DNA of 64,000 nt from Chitinophagaceae bacterium (GCA_021151685.1 JAGKWS010000005.1:10598-74597), one strand, 5' to 3'; shown: positions 17,400 through 26,602, numbered from the stretch's first letter. Notes: a model not told the origin generated them from the letters alone. Program-made: numbers and translations.

Positions 17400-18650
17400 A
17401 TGGAACTACAACAACAGCAACAGCATCATATACGGCTTGCCGAAGATTCGCTGACGAAACAAACCACCACGCTGAACCTTGGGCCTACGCACCCGGCCAC
17501 GCATGGTGTGTTTCAGAACATTATGGAGATAGATGGTGAACGTGTGCTGGAAACCGTACCCACCATTGGCTACATTCATCGTGCTTTCGAGAAAATAGCC
17601 GAACGCAGGCCCTACTATCAAATAACCACACTTACAGACCGACTGAACTATTGCTCGGCCCCTATCAACAATATGGGCTGGCATATGACTATAGAAAAAC
17701 TGCTGAAGCTGAAGTTGCCCAAGCGGGTAGAGTATATGCGGGTACTACTGATGGAGTTATCGCGCATTGCCGACCACCTTGTGTGCAACTCGGTTATTGC
17801 GGTAGATACCGGTGCGCTAACACCCTTTACCTACGTGTTTCAGCAACGCGAAATGATTTATGAAATGTTTGAAGAAATTGGTGGCTCGCGTCTCACTACC
17901 AACATTGGTCGTGTGGGTGGCTTCGAGCGCAATTTCTCCGATGCATTTTATACCAAGCTGAAAGCGTTTATGGCGCAGTTCCCCAAGGTAATGAAGGAAT
18001 TTGAGGGCCTGCTGAACCGCAACCGCATATTTATGGATCGCTGCATAGGTGCAGGCCCTATTAATGCCGAGCGTGCACTGAGCTATAGCTTTACCGGCCC
18101 CAATCTGCGTGCCGCCGGTGTAGACTACGATGTACGCGTAGCGCAACCGTATAGCTCTTACGAAGATTTCGAATTTAAGATACCTGTAGGTACTACGGGC
18201 GATGTGTATGACCGCTTTATGGTGCGCAATGGCGAGATATGGGAAAGCTACAGCATCATTCAGCAAGCCATAGACAAGATAGAGAAGATAGAAAAAGAAG
18301 ACCCGGCACAGAAACACATTTTCTATGCCAAAGAAGCAGACCGCTACCATGTACCGCCCAAAGAGGATGTGTACACCAAAATGGAAGCACTCATCTGGCA
18401 CTTCAAGATGATAATGGGCGAAATAGATGCTCCTGCCGGCGAGGTCTACCATTCGGTAGAGGGTGGCAATGGCGAGGTAGGTTACTACCTGATAAGCGAT
18501 GGTGGCCGCAGCCCGTACCGTTTGCACTTCCGCCGTCCTTGCTTCATCTATTATCAGGCATACCCCGAGATTGTGAAAAACGGCCTGCTGAGCGATGCCG
18601 TTATCACCCTCAGTAGCCTGAACGTGATAGCAGGAGAGTTGGATGCATAA
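17400..18650 (+). CDS. nuoD: NADH-quinone oxidoreductase subunit D
   Basis: 416 residues. It holds the family core LNLGPTHPATHGV, TVPTIGYIHRAFEKIAERR, LNYCSAPINNMGW and GNGEVGYYLISDGGRSPYRLHFRRPCF. This 49-kDa-type subunit lines the quinone pocket with NuoB. The Gln/His-rich start (MELQQQQQHH) is an extension ahead of the conserved domain. The C-terminus reads GELDA where most homologues have GELDR. The gene begins 57 bp after the Uma2-type gene. Confidence 0.97.
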   Translation: MELQQQQQHHIRLAEDSLTKQTTTLNLGPTHPATHGVFQNIMEIDGERVLETVPTIGYIHRAFEKIAERRPYYQITTLTDRLNYCSAPINNMGWHMTIEKLLKLKLPKRVEYMRVLLMELSRIADHLVCNSVIAVDTGALTPFTYVFQQREMIYEMFEEIGGSRLTTNIGRVGGFERNFSDAFYTKLKAFMAQFPKVMKEFEGLLNRNRIFMDRCIGAGPINAERALSYSFTGPNLRAAGVDYDVRVAQPYSSYEDFEFKIPVGTTGDVYDRFMVRNGEIWESYSIIQQAIDKIEKIEKEDPAQKHIFYAKEADRYHVPPKEDVYTKMEALIWHFKMIMGEIDAPAGEVYHSVEGGNGEVGYYLISDGGRSPYRLHFRRPCFIYYQAYPEIVKNGLLSDAVITLSSLNVIAGELDA

Positions 18651-18717
18651 AAAAGTGAGGTTACAGTACACAATTGATTTTGATAACGCATCAGCAAAAA
18701 GGCTAATCAGTAAATAA

Positions 18718-19215
18718 ATGGAAATTCGTTTTTCAGAAGAAAAAATGAACAAGGTGCAGGAAATCATTGCTCGCTACCCCGAAGGGAAGCAGAAAAGTGC
18801 ATTGATACCGGTACTGCATCTGGCACAGGGCGAGTTTGGCGGATGGCTGGACGTACCCGTTATGGACTACGTAGCCAGCCTGCTGAACATATTGCCAATA
18901 GAGGTGTATGAGGTGGCTACCTTCTATACCATGTTCAACATGAAGCCTGTGGGCAAACACCTGTTGGAGGTATGCCATACCGGCCCGTGCATGGTAAGCG
19001 GCAGCGACGAGATAATAGACTACATAAAGGAGAAACTGGGCATTGGCCCCGGCGAAACCACTCCCGATGGTCTCTTTACACTAAAGCCGGCCGAGTGCCT
19101 TGGTGCGTGTGGGTATGCGCCCATGATGCAGTTGGGCAAAACCTACCGCGAGCACCTGACAAAGGAAAAAATAGACCAGCTGATAGAAGAACTGAGGGGG
19201 GCTGAGGCCAACTAA
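18718..19215 (+). CDS. nuoE: NADH-quinone oxidoreductase subunit E
   Basis: 165 residues of the thioredoxin-like [2Fe-2S] ferredoxin family. The four ligands lie in CHTGPCM and CLGACGYAP, the usual C-x4-C...C-x3-C arrangement. FYTMFNMKPVGKH is a conserved segment. NuoE carries cluster N1a in the NADH-oxidising module with NuoF and NuoG. Its stop is one base before the start of the AHSA1-like gene, so two accessory genes lie between nuoE and nuoF. Confidence 0.96.
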   Translation: MEIRFSEEKMNKVQEIIARYPEGKQKSALIPVLHLAQGEFGGWLDVPVMDYVASLLNILPIEVYEVATFYTMFNMKPVGKHLLEVCHTGPCMVSGSDEIIDYIKEKLGIGPGETTPDGLFTLKPAECLGACGYAPMMQLGKTYREHLTKEKIDQLIEELRGAEAN

Positions 19216-19216
19216 T

Positions 19217-19627
19217 ATGTCGTTCGATCTGCAAATGAGCTTCTTTTTCTCGGCACCACCTGCACGCGTGCTGCACCTGATAACCGATGCAACACTCATA
19301 CGCAAGTGGAGCGGCGAAGAGGGTATCATAGAAGCAAAAGAAGGAGGTGTTATGTCTTTGTTTGATGGCTGGGCAACTGGAACCGTAACAGAAGCAGGCA
19401 CCAACAAACTGAGTTTTAGCTGGAAGGTGGCAGAATGGACAGACGAAACCCCTGAAACTATGGTGCAGCTATCGCTGCGTGGCAAGGACGGAGGATGCGA
19501 AGTAACTGTGCAGCACACCGGCTTTGCCACCGAAGACGAAATGAAAAGACACAAAACCGGCTGGAACGATTTCTTCTTCGACCCACTGGAAGACTATATA
19601 ATGATTTTTGAAAACCGTAACCGATGA
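19217..19627 (+). CDS. SRPBCC / AHSA1-like START-fold protein
   Basis: 136 residues. The opening (FFFSAPPARVLHLITDATLIRKWSG) and closing segments (GWNDFFFDPLEDYIM) match the AHSA1-type helix-grip fold, in which a long C-terminal helix closes a hydrophobic pocket. In Bacteroidota, proteins like this occur as small stand-alone START-like proteins of unknown ligand. The gene starts one base after the nuoE stop and overlaps the next gene by ATGA, so it is translated as part of the nuo message. No function in complex I is established. Confidence 0.8.
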   Translation: MSFDLQMSFFFSAPPARVLHLITDATLIRKWSGEEGIIEAKEGGVMSLFDGWATGTVTEAGTNKLSFSWKVAEWTDETPETMVQLSLRGKDGGCEVTVQHTGFATEDEMKRHKTGWNDFFFDPLEDYIMIFENRNR

Positions 19628-20061
19628 GGTATATTTTATCTATACTATTTGTAGCATGTTGCCTGCCTGTGCTGGCACAGCAACCCGACCGTGCATCGCT
19701 GAACCTGTCTATGATGGTGTTGGACCGTGCGCTGGAGAAAAAAGATAGCATATCTCTCAACAGGTTGATGAGCGACCAGATAACTTATGGGCACTCTAAC
19801 GGTTGGATAGAAACCAAAAAACAGGTAATTGACGACCTGTATAACGGCACCATATCTTACGACCGTATTGTAACTACACAGCCCGAGGTTACCATAACAG
19901 GCAATGTGGCACAGGTGCGCAGCAATGCCGATATATGGGCTAAACTGAATGGCGAAAACGGCATCTACAACCTGAAAGTATTGCAAATATGGCTGTGGCA
20001 AAACGGCCGTTGGGTGCTGTTTGCAAGGCAGAGTGTGTCTGCGACAAAAGAGAAAAAATAA
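19624..20061 (+). CDS. Exported NTF2-like (DUF4440/SnoaL-type) protein
   Basis: 145 residues with an N-terminal signal peptide (MRYILSILFVACCLPVLAQ). The mature part follows the DUF4440 pattern: LMVLDRALEKKDSISLNRLMSDQITYGHSNG, then QVIDDLYNG, ending in LQIWLWQNGRWVLFARQS. This is a cone-shaped alpha+beta pocket used by several enzymes and binding proteins. It overlaps the preceding gene by 4 bp (ATGA), suggesting translational coupling. The export signal means it acts outside the cytoplasm, unlike the NADH module whose genes surround it. Function unknown. Confidence 0.85.
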   Translation: MRYILSILFVACCLPVLAQQPDRASLNLSMMVLDRALEKKDSISLNRLMSDQITYGHSNGWIETKKQVIDDLYNGTISYDRIVTTQPEVTITGNVAQVRSNADIWAKLNGENGIYNLKVLQIWLWQNGRWVLFARQSVSATKEKK

Positions 20062-20102
20062 AGTAAAGACGAAAATATAAACACCCTGCAAAGGGGTTGC
20101 AT

Positions 20103-21458
20103 ATGGCAATCAAACTACTATTAGCAAACGACCACATAGAAGGTATTCGGTACTACGAAACCTACCGGAAACATGGTGGCTACACCGCGGCAGAGAAGGC
20201 TTTCAAAATGGGGCCGGCCGACATAGTGGAAGAAGTAAAGAAGAGCGGTCTGCGTGGCCGTGGCGGTGCGGGCTTCCCTACAGGTATGAAGTGGAGCTTT
20301 TTGGCCAAACCCGAGGGCGTACCCCGCCACCTGGTGTGCAATGCCGATGAGTCGGAGCCGGGCACCTTCAAAGACCGCTACCTCATGGAGTTTCACCCAC
20401 ACCTGTTTATTGAGGGTTTGCTCATCAGCAGCTTTGCGCTGGGCAGCAACGCTACGTATGTATATATACGTGGCGAGTATGCCTGGATACCAGACATACT
20501 GGAGCAGGCTATAGCCGAAGCCAAAAACGCCGGCTGGCTGGGTAAAAACATCCTTGGCTCTGGTTTCGATTGCGAGATATATGTACACCGTGGTGCGGGT
20601 GCTTATATATGCGGCGAGGAAACTGCACTGATAGAGTCGCTGGAAGGCAAGCGTGGCAACCCACGTATGAAACCACCATTCCCGGCCATACAAGGTTTGT
20701 GGATGCGCCCTACAGTGGTAAACAACGTAGAGACACTGGCGGCCGTAGTGCCCATCATTTCTATGGGTGGTGAGGAATATGCCAAAATAGGCGTAGGACG
20801 GTCTACCGGCACCAAGCTGCTCTCGGTATGTGGTAACGTAAACAAGCCAGGCGTGTACGAAATAGACATGACCTGCTCTGTAGAAGAGTTTATATACAGC
20901 GACGAATACTGTGGTGGCATCATCAAAGGTCGCCAGCTAAAGGCATGTATACCGGGAGGTTCATCGGTACCTATTGTTCCGGCCAACCTGCTGCTGAAAA
21001 CAGCCAAGGGCGAAACCCGCTTCATGAACTACGAGAGCCTGTCGGACGGTGGCTTTGCTACCGGTACCATGATGGGGTCTGGCGGTTTTATTGTACTGGA
21101 CGATAGCCAATGTATAGTTCGCCATACCATGACACTGGCCCGCTTCTACCATCACGAAAGCTGCGGACAGTGCAGCCCATGCCGCGAGGGTACCGGCTGG
21201 ATGCATAAGATACTAAAGAACATAGAGTACGGTAAGGGTAAAATGAGCGATATAGACCTGTTGTGGGACATACAGCGCAAGATAGAGGGCAATACCATTT
21301 GTCCGCTGGGCGATGCGGCTGCATGGCCGGTGGCTGCTGCCATCCGTCACTTCCGCGACGAGTTTGAATGGCATGTGAAAAATCCTGAAGAATCGCAGAC
21401 ACGCAACTTTGGTTTGGCCCATTATGCCGACCCGATACACGTACCTGCAAGTGCATAG
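20103..21458 (+). CDS. nuoF: NADH-quinone oxidoreductase subunit F
   Basis: 451 residues from ATG 20103 (a TTG at 20097 is in frame but unneeded). It has the NADH site GLRGRGGAGFPTGMKW, the FMN region (CNADESEPGTFKDR and YIRGEY), and the [4Fe-4S] N3 ligands SCGQCSPCREG plus the Cys in NTICPLGDAA. Length is normal. NuoF accepts hydride from NADH and passes electrons to the iron-sulfur chain. The ATPase/TOPRIM-like pair begins 16 bp after its stop. Confidence 0.97.
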   Translation: MAIKLLLANDHIEGIRYYETYRKHGGYTAAEKAFKMGPADIVEEVKKSGLRGRGGAGFPTGMKWSFLAKPEGVPRHLVCNADESEPGTFKDRYLMEFHPHLFIEGLLISSFALGSNATYVYIRGEYAWIPDILEQAIAEAKNAGWLGKNILGSGFDCEIYVHRGAGAYICGEETALIESLEGKRGNPRMKPPFPAIQGLWMRPTVVNNVETLAAVVPIISMGGEEYAKIGVGRSTGTKLLSVCGNVNKPGVYEIDMTCSVEEFIYSDEYCGGIIKGRQLKACIPGGSSVPIVPANLLLKTAKGETRFMNYESLSDGGFATGTMMGSGGFIVLDDSQCIVRHTMTLARFYHHESCGQCSPCREGTGWMHKILKNIEYGKGKMSDIDLLWDIQRKIEGNTICPLGDAAAWPVAAAIRHFRDEFEWHVKNPEESQTRNFGLAHYADPIHVPASA

Positions 21459-21474
21459 TTTTTAACTACATTAG

Positions 21475-22509
21475 GTGAGCCACCACATAGAACATATAGA
21501 AATAAGCAATTTCAAATCGATACGCCACGCTACTATAGAGGGGTGTAAGCGAATCAATGTGTTCATTGGGTATCCTAATGTGGGCAAAAGTGCGATACTG
21601 GAGGCGATGTCTGGTTTGAGTTATTTGCAGAAAGATTACACAGAGTCCTTTTCTAAACTTTGCAGAGTAAATGGTGCATCTGAAATTTTTCATAACGGAA
21701 ATTATCAGGAACAAACCTCTACTAGCATCAATAAGAATATAAGGGTAGGTCTGAAATATCTGCATGAAACTACTCTTGATTGTGGTGTAGAAGTATTTCA
21801 GCAAAATATTAATACATGGCTTCTTGTTTCAAACCTCCGCTTTCACGACAAAAGAGTTGAAGATCTTACTAAATACATCCCGGAAAAATCTATTGGATTA
21901 GAATCTGTCGTTGTAAAACAATACAAATTCCCCCATAACGGACATTATAACAACCATAAAACTAATGGTCTAACATTGTTCAATCCACATGGCGAAAATC
22001 TTGTTGACATACTCCAGTCGCATAAAGAATTGCGGAAAGAAATATCACAAATGTTTCGGGCGTACAACTTGAACTTATCTATCGATCAGGGGAATAACTC
22101 ACTGAAGGCACTAAAACACTTGGAAGACGAAGCAATCTATCTGATACCATTCTACCAAATGGCAGATACGCTCCAAAGGCTCATTTTCCATAAAGCAGCA
22201 ATCATGAGCAATCAAAACTCGGTATTGCTGTTCGAGGAACCTGAGGCACACATGTTTCCGCCATACATTCGGAAGTTTACGAAAGACATAGTATTTGATA
22301 AAGAACGCAATAATCAGTTCTTTATAGCTACTCATAGTCCTCTGGTAGTAAGTGATTTTCTGGAAGATGCCCGCGAAGATTTGGCTATTCATTTGGTGGG
22401 GCTAAAAAACGGAGAAACAACTATTAAAACATTAACTGAAGCAGAAGTAACCGAAGTATATGAATATGGTGTAGACTTATTTTTCAATATTGAAAGCTAT
22501 TTGGAATAA
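21475..22509 (+). CDS. AAA family (OLD/RecF-like) ATPase of a two-gene cassette
   Basis: 344 residues with a GTG start. A TAG immediately upstream in frame rules out an earlier start, and the next Met lies after the P-loop. It has IEISNFKSIR (the usual opening of RecF/OLD-like ATPases), Walker A GYPNVGKS at 32-39, Walker B VLLFEEPEAHMFP near 253-265 with the EEPE signature, and ATHSP near 285-289 as H-loop. There is no fused TOPRIM domain after the ATPase, unlike classical OLD nucleases. The next gene (TAATG overlap) supplies a TOPRIM-like protein. ATPase plus separate TOPRIM-type effector is the architecture of several anti-phage systems such as PARIS and Gabija-like modules. Base composition is visibly more AT-rich than the nuo genes on both sides, suggesting acquisition. 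Confidence 0.85.
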   Translation: MSHHIEHIEISNFKSIRHATIEGCKRINVFIGYPNVGKSAILEAMSGLSYLQKDYTESFSKLCRVNGASEIFHNGNYQEQTSTSINKNIRVGLKYLHETTLDCGVEVFQQNINTWLLVSNLRFHDKRVEDLTKYIPEKSIGLESVVVKQYKFPHNGHYNNHKTNGLTLFNPHGENLVDILQSHKELRKEISQMFRAYNLNLSIDQGNNSLKALKHLEDEAIYLIPFYQMADTLQRLIFHKAAIMSNQNSVLLFEEPEAHMFPPYIRKFTKDIVFDKERNNQFFIATHSPLVVSDFLEDAREDLAIHLVGLKNGETTIKTLTEAEVTEVYEYGVDLFFNIESYLE

Positions 22510-23042
22510 TGGATTTGCACTTTATTCCGGAATGCTATTTTGATACGGTACTGCTAAAAAATATTCTGGCAGTACGTAAGGTGAACCATAGGCAAGGTTG
22601 CGATAATGTAGTGAAGGAACTGAGTGAAGGTAAACGACTGAAAAACGACTTTGCAGTGGCCCTGATTGATGGCGACAAAAGAAAACTGAAGTATGTACAA
22701 GAATGTGAAACCATAGTAAAAACAAATAATCTTGTTTTACTAAAACATAAAAACAAACAACACTACATCATACAGCTTGTACCTGCCATTGAGCGTTGGG
22801 TGCTGAACGTAATTGAGGAAGGACAAGTTGACATGGATGGGCTAAATTTGCGTGCAGATTTAGAAGGATTGAAAGATTTTACGAAATATAGCTGCGCAAG
22901 CGAAAGTGAAGATTTACATCGATTGTGCAAGAGATTACTAAATTGCGATAGTACCACAATGAGGATGCTGAAAAGCTGGCTGACTCATTTACACAAAAAC
23001 AACAGGAACGCAGATATAAACGTATTGAAACAAAATGTCTGA
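22509..23042 (+). CDS. TOPRIM-like partner protein of the nuo-embedded ATPase
   Basis: 177 residues. The start overlaps the ATPase stop (TAATG) and the end overlaps the nuoG start by 8 bp. I see a possible TOPRIM pattern: Glu8 in FIPECYFDTVLLKNIL (the conserved Glu plus helix), then ALIDGDKRK with a DxD pair at 54/56 at a strand end. The rest is Leu- and charge-rich with no known motif; the C-terminal part (LHRLCKRLLNCDSTTMRMLKSW) is helical. At 177 residues it is short for a DUF4435-type AriB effector. I infer a nuclease or effector role from this pattern and the ATPase partner. It could also be a sensor or inhibitor. Confidence 0.65.
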   Translation: MDLHFIPECYFDTVLLKNILAVRKVNHRQGCDNVVKELSEGKRLKNDFAVALIDGDKRKLKYVQECETIVKTNNLVLLKHKNKQHYIIQLVPAIERWVLNVIEEGQVDMDGLNLRADLEGLKDFTKYSCASESEDLHRLCKRLLNCDSTTMRMLKSWLTHLHKNNRNADINVLKQNV

Positions 23043-24129
23043 AACACCAAATTTCAAAGTAACGATTGACAACATCAGCATAGAGGTGCCTGCTGGTACT
23101 ACTATCCTGAATGCTGCACGTATGATAGGTGGCGATGTTACGCCCCCTGCCATGTGCTACTATAGCAAGCTGAAGAACAGCGGCGGTAAGTGCCGCACCT
23201 GTCTGGTAGAGGTGAGCAAGGGCTCTGAAAAAGACCCGCGCCCCATGCCCAAGCTGGTGGCCAGCTGCCGCACCACCGTTATGGATGGTATGGAGGTGAA
23301 GAACATTACCTCAGAGAAAGTGGTTGATGCCCGCAAGGGTGTGGTAGAGTTCCTGCTGCTGAACCACCCGCTGGACTGCCCCGTATGCGACCAGGCTGGT
23401 GAGTGCGACCTGCAAAACCTGAGCTACGAACATGGTTCTGAAGCCACCCGCTACGAGTTCAAACGCCGCACGTTCGAGAAAGAAGACATTGGCCCATACA
23501 TTTCGCTGCACATGAACCGTTGTATCATGTGTTTCCGTTGTGTGTTTACTGCCGACCAACTGACAGAACGTCGCGAACATGGTATTCTGGAGCGTGGCGA
23601 CCATGCACAAATCAGCACCATGCTCAACAAGGCACTGGACAACGAGTTCATAGGCAACGTGATAGATGTATGCCCCGTAGGTGCGCTTACCGATAAAACA
23701 TTCCGCTTCAAAAACCGTGTGTGGTTCACCAAACCGGTAGATGCTCATTGCGAATGCACCAAGTGCAGCGGCAAAGCCCGCCTGTGGATGCGCGGCGAAG
23801 AGGTATTCCGTGTTACGGCCCGTAAGAACGAATGGGGCGAGGTAGAAGATTGGATTTGTAATGACTGCCGCTTCCACAAGAAGCAAACCAGCGATTGGGT
23901 TATTGAAGGTCCATCACGCATACCACGCAGCAGCGTTATAGCACAGGGTCACTACCAAGGCAATGTTGGCTGCAAGCCAAATCCGGTTCTTATAGATAAG
24001 GTGATAGGCAAGCAACCAAAGTACACATTGGACATACATAGCGTTAGCGATGTGAACCGCCCGGAAATAGAGCTATCAAAAATTGATGGTCCTGCACATT
24101 CCAACAATTTTGGACAAAACAAGAAATAA
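23035..24129 (+). CDS. nuoG: NADH-quinone oxidoreductase subunit G, short form
   Basis: 364 residues, less than half the usual NuoG length. Present are the N-terminal [2Fe-2S] domain (MCYYSKLKNSGGKCRTC... SCRT), the His-Cys3 [4Fe-4S] motif HPLDCPVCDQAGECDLQ, and a [4Fe-4S] motif CIMCFRCVF with a later CPVGAL. A further CECTKCSG / CNDC region follows. The large molybdopterin-oxidoreductase-like C-terminal domain is missing. The end (FGQNKK, TAA) looks natural, without frameshift debris behind it. Short NuoG forms are known in Bacteroidota. The start codon lies inside the last codons of the upstream TOPRIM-like gene, so nuoG translation may depend on that gene. Confidence 0.95.
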   Translation: MSETPNFKVTIDNISIEVPAGTTILNAARMIGGDVTPPAMCYYSKLKNSGGKCRTCLVEVSKGSEKDPRPMPKLVASCRTTVMDGMEVKNITSEKVVDARKGVVEFLLLNHPLDCPVCDQAGECDLQNLSYEHGSEATRYEFKRRTFEKEDIGPYISLHMNRCIMCFRCVFTADQLTERREHGILERGDHAQISTMLNKALDNEFIGNVIDVCPVGALTDKTFRFKNRVWFTKPVDAHCECTKCSGKARLWMRGEEVFRVTARKNEWGEVEDWICNDCRFHKKQTSDWVIEGPSRIPRSSVIAQGHYQGNVGCKPNPVLIDKVIGKQPKYTLDIHSVSDVNRPEIELSKIDGPAHSNNFGQNKK

Positions 24130-24201
24130 TAACTGTCTCCGGTACCAATAGGGATATAACAACTACTTTTTTTAAACAACTAAAACTACATTTGCGCCGG
24201 T

Positions 24202-25341
24202 ATGCTGCTATTACAGGTCGATGTTGCGCTGATTATCGAAAAGCTCATCCTGATTTCGGTTATCCTTATGGGTTCTCTGGGTATTGCCATGTATGCAACC
24301 TGGGGCGAACGTAAGGTAGCTGCTATCATGCAGGACCGCTTGGGTCCTAACCGTGCAGGCCCCATGGGTCTGTTACAGCCGCTTGCCGATGGTCTTAAAC
24401 TTTTCTTCAAAGAAGAAATCATTCCGGACCGTTCTACCCGTTTCATATTTATACTGGGTCCGTGTCTGGCCATGCTTACCGCGCTTATGACCAGTTCGGT
24501 AATACCCTGGGCTCCAGACTACCAAATACCCGGTGGCCGTACCATTACATTTCAGGTGGCCGACATCAATATTGGTATTCTGTTTGTTTTTGGTGTGGTA
24601 AGCCTTGGTGTATATGGTGTTATGCTGGGTGGTTGGGCATCAAACAACAAATTTTCGTTGCTTAGTAGCATCCGTGCTGCATCGCAGGCCATATCTTACG
24701 AGTTGGCTATGGGCCTTAGCCTTATTGCATTACTAATGATGACCGGCTCGCTGAGCCTGCGCGAAATAGTAGCACAGCAACATGGCTTTTGGGAAGGCAA
24801 CTGGTTTACATGGAACATCTTTAAGCAACCGCTTGGCTTCATCATTTTCCTTACTTGTGCCTTTGCCGAGCTGAACCGTGCCCCGTTCGACCTTCCCGAG
24901 TGTGAAAGTGAGCTGAACATGGGTTACCATCAGGAGTATTCTTCTATGAAACTTGGCTTCTACCTCTTTGCCGAGTACATAAATCTGTTTATCAGTTCTA
25001 CCATTATCATTACCTTGTTCTTTGGCGGATATAACTTTCCGTTTATGGATCAGGTGAAAGCTGCCGCAGGTCCACTTGTATTCAGCATCATATGTATGCT
25101 GGTACTCATTACCAAGGCTGTGTGCATGGTACTCTTCTTCATGTTTGTTCGCTGGACGTTGCCACGTTTCCGTTACGACCAACTGATGAAACTGGGCTGG
25201 AAAACACTGATTCCATTGGCTCTGGCCAATATGGTGGTTACCGGTGCACTAATATTGTGGGTGTTCAACGGACAACCAAAAAATAACGGGGTAGAAGTTG
25301 TAACTTCTGTAAATACGCCACAAATACAGGCACAGAAGTAA
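24202..25341 (+). CDS. nuoH: NADH-quinone oxidoreductase subunit H
   Basis: 379 residues with eight to nine membrane helices. Key segments are YATWGERKVAAIMQDRLGPNRAGPMGLLQPLADGLKLF-type loop (read in order from residue 32), CAFAELNRAPFDLPECESELNMGYHQEYSS and the final helices. NuoH forms the entry of the quinone chamber in the membrane. The C-terminal tail is a little long and polar. It is followed by a 190-bp spacer before nuoI. Confidence 0.97.
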   Translation: MLLLQVDVALIIEKLILISVILMGSLGIAMYATWGERKVAAIMQDRLGPNRAGPMGLLQPLADGLKLFFKEEIIPDRSTRFIFILGPCLAMLTALMTSSVIPWAPDYQIPGGRTITFQVADINIGILFVFGVVSLGVYGVMLGGWASNNKFSLLSSIRAASQAISYELAMGLSLIALLMMTGSLSLREIVAQQHGFWEGNWFTWNIFKQPLGFIIFLTCAFAELNRAPFDLPECESELNMGYHQEYSSMKLGFYLFAEYINLFISSTIIITLFFGGYNFPFMDQVKAAAGPLVFSIICMLVLITKAVCMVLFFMFVRWTLPRFRYDQLMKLGWKTLIPLALANMVVTGALILWVFNGQPKNNGVEVVTSVNTPQIQAQK

Positions 25342-25531
25342 GCAACACCTAACCAAAAGTCTGGAAACCATTGTTGCCGGGATGTAATGCTGCATTCTGG
25401 CAATATTGCAGTTTTCAAGACTGCATAAATAACAGAAAATAAGTGGGTTGCCACTAGGTACAACTAATGGCTGTACTAAAATGACAACCGGAGATAGAAA
25501 CGATTATTGACATTCTTGAAAAAGAAGACCA

Positions 25532-26041
25532 ATGCAGAAGTTAACAAACAGAGCAGTACAGATAGATCGAAGTCCGCTTACACTCTCAGAGCGGGCATAC
25601 CTACCTGCGCTTGCCAAGGGGTTGGGTACTACGCTCAGCCACATATTCAAAAAGAAGGCTACCGTTAGCTATCCCGAGGAAAAACGTCCATTCAGCCCCG
25701 TGTTTCGTGGCCTGCATGTGCTGAACCGCGACGAAAACGGTGCAGAGCGTTGCACAGCCTGTGGCCTGTGTGCCCTTGCCTGCCCTGCAGAGGCCATCAC
25801 CATGGAAGCTGCCGAAAGGAAAGCGGGTGAAGAAAACCTGTACCGCGAAGAGAAATACGCTGCACGCTATGAAATAAACATGCTGCGCTGCATTTTCTGC
25901 GGCTACTGCGAGGAAGCTTGCCCCAAAGATGCGGTGTATCTGTCTGAGACAGTTATGCCTGCCAACTACAAGCGCGAAGGCTTTATATACAAGAAAGAAG
26001 ATATGCTCATTCCTCACCCACAAAAAAAGGCTTCTACGTAA
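25532..26041 (+). CDS. nuoI: NADH-quinone oxidoreductase subunit I
   Basis: 169 residues. Two classical ferredoxin motifs, CTACGLCALACP and CIFCGYCEEACP, carry the two [4Fe-4S] clusters N6a and N6b. An amphipathic N-terminal stretch (LPALAKGLGTTLSHIFKKK) packs on the membrane, followed by RPFSPVFRGLHVL. It starts after the longest spacer in the operon (190 bp, with a weak 6-bp hairpin), so an internal promoter is possible, although none was identified. nuoJ follows 2 bp after the stop. Confidence 0.97.
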   Translation: MQKLTNRAVQIDRSPLTLSERAYLPALAKGLGTTLSHIFKKKATVSYPEEKRPFSPVFRGLHVLNRDENGAERCTACGLCALACPAEAITMEAAERKAGEENLYREEKYAARYEINMLRCIFCGYCEEACPKDAVYLSETVMPANYKREGFIYKKEDMLIPHPQKKAST

Positions 26042-26043
26042 TT

Positions 26044-26565
26044 ATGTCGCTCTACGATCTTTTATTCTGGGGTTTGTCGGCCATGGCCGTAGGTTGTGCA
26101 CTTGGGGTTATCCTTAGCCGCAACCCGGTGAATAGTGTGATGTTCCTCATTCTTACGTTTTTTGCCATATCTGGTCACTACATTCTTATGAATGCTCAGT
26201 TTCTGGCAGTAGTCAACATCATTGTGTACGCAGGTGCTATCATGGTGTTGTTCCTGTTCGTTATCATGCTCATGAACCTGAATGCCGATGTAGAGCCACA
26301 AAAGAGTCAGCTCATACAGCTTGCCGGCATTATATCGGGGGGCGTACTCTTTATTATCCTCATATCTGCCCTGCGCAATGCATCCAATGTTCCTATCGAC
26401 CAACAACCGGTAGACATTGGTTTGATAGAAAATCTGGGTAAGGTGCTGTTCAAAGACTATGTATTACCGTTCGAGATCAGCAGTGTGCTGTTCCTCAGTG
26501 CCATGATAGGTGCTGTGGTAATAGGTAAAAAAGAAATTGCGGCACCCGAAAATGAAGCTAACTAA
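26044..26565 (+). CDS. nuoJ: NADH-quinone oxidoreductase subunit J
   Basis: 173 residues, five transmembrane helices. The third helix contains the conserved VNIIVYAGAIMVLFLFVIMLMN sequence, where the Tyr and the pi-bulge region are important for coupling. It starts 2 bp after nuoI, implying translational coupling. The acidic C-terminus (KKEIAAPENEAN) is typical of the subunit. Confidence 0.96.
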   Translation: MSLYDLLFWGLSAMAVGCALGVILSRNPVNSVMFLILTFFAISGHYILMNAQFLAVVNIIVYAGAIMVLFLFVIMLMNLNADVEPQKSQLIQLAGIISGGVLFIILISALRNASNVPIDQQPVDIGLIENLGKVLFKDYVLPFEISSVLFLSAMIGAVVIGKKEIAAPENEAN

Positions 26566-26602
26566 TTGATAACCACATAGCGTACACGTAAAGACAAACA
26601 TT

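Noticed and set aside
22509..23042. Interpretation as a missing NuoG domain or complex I subunit
   Set aside because: No iron-sulfur or molybdopterin motifs, and its start overlaps an unrelated ATPase gene.
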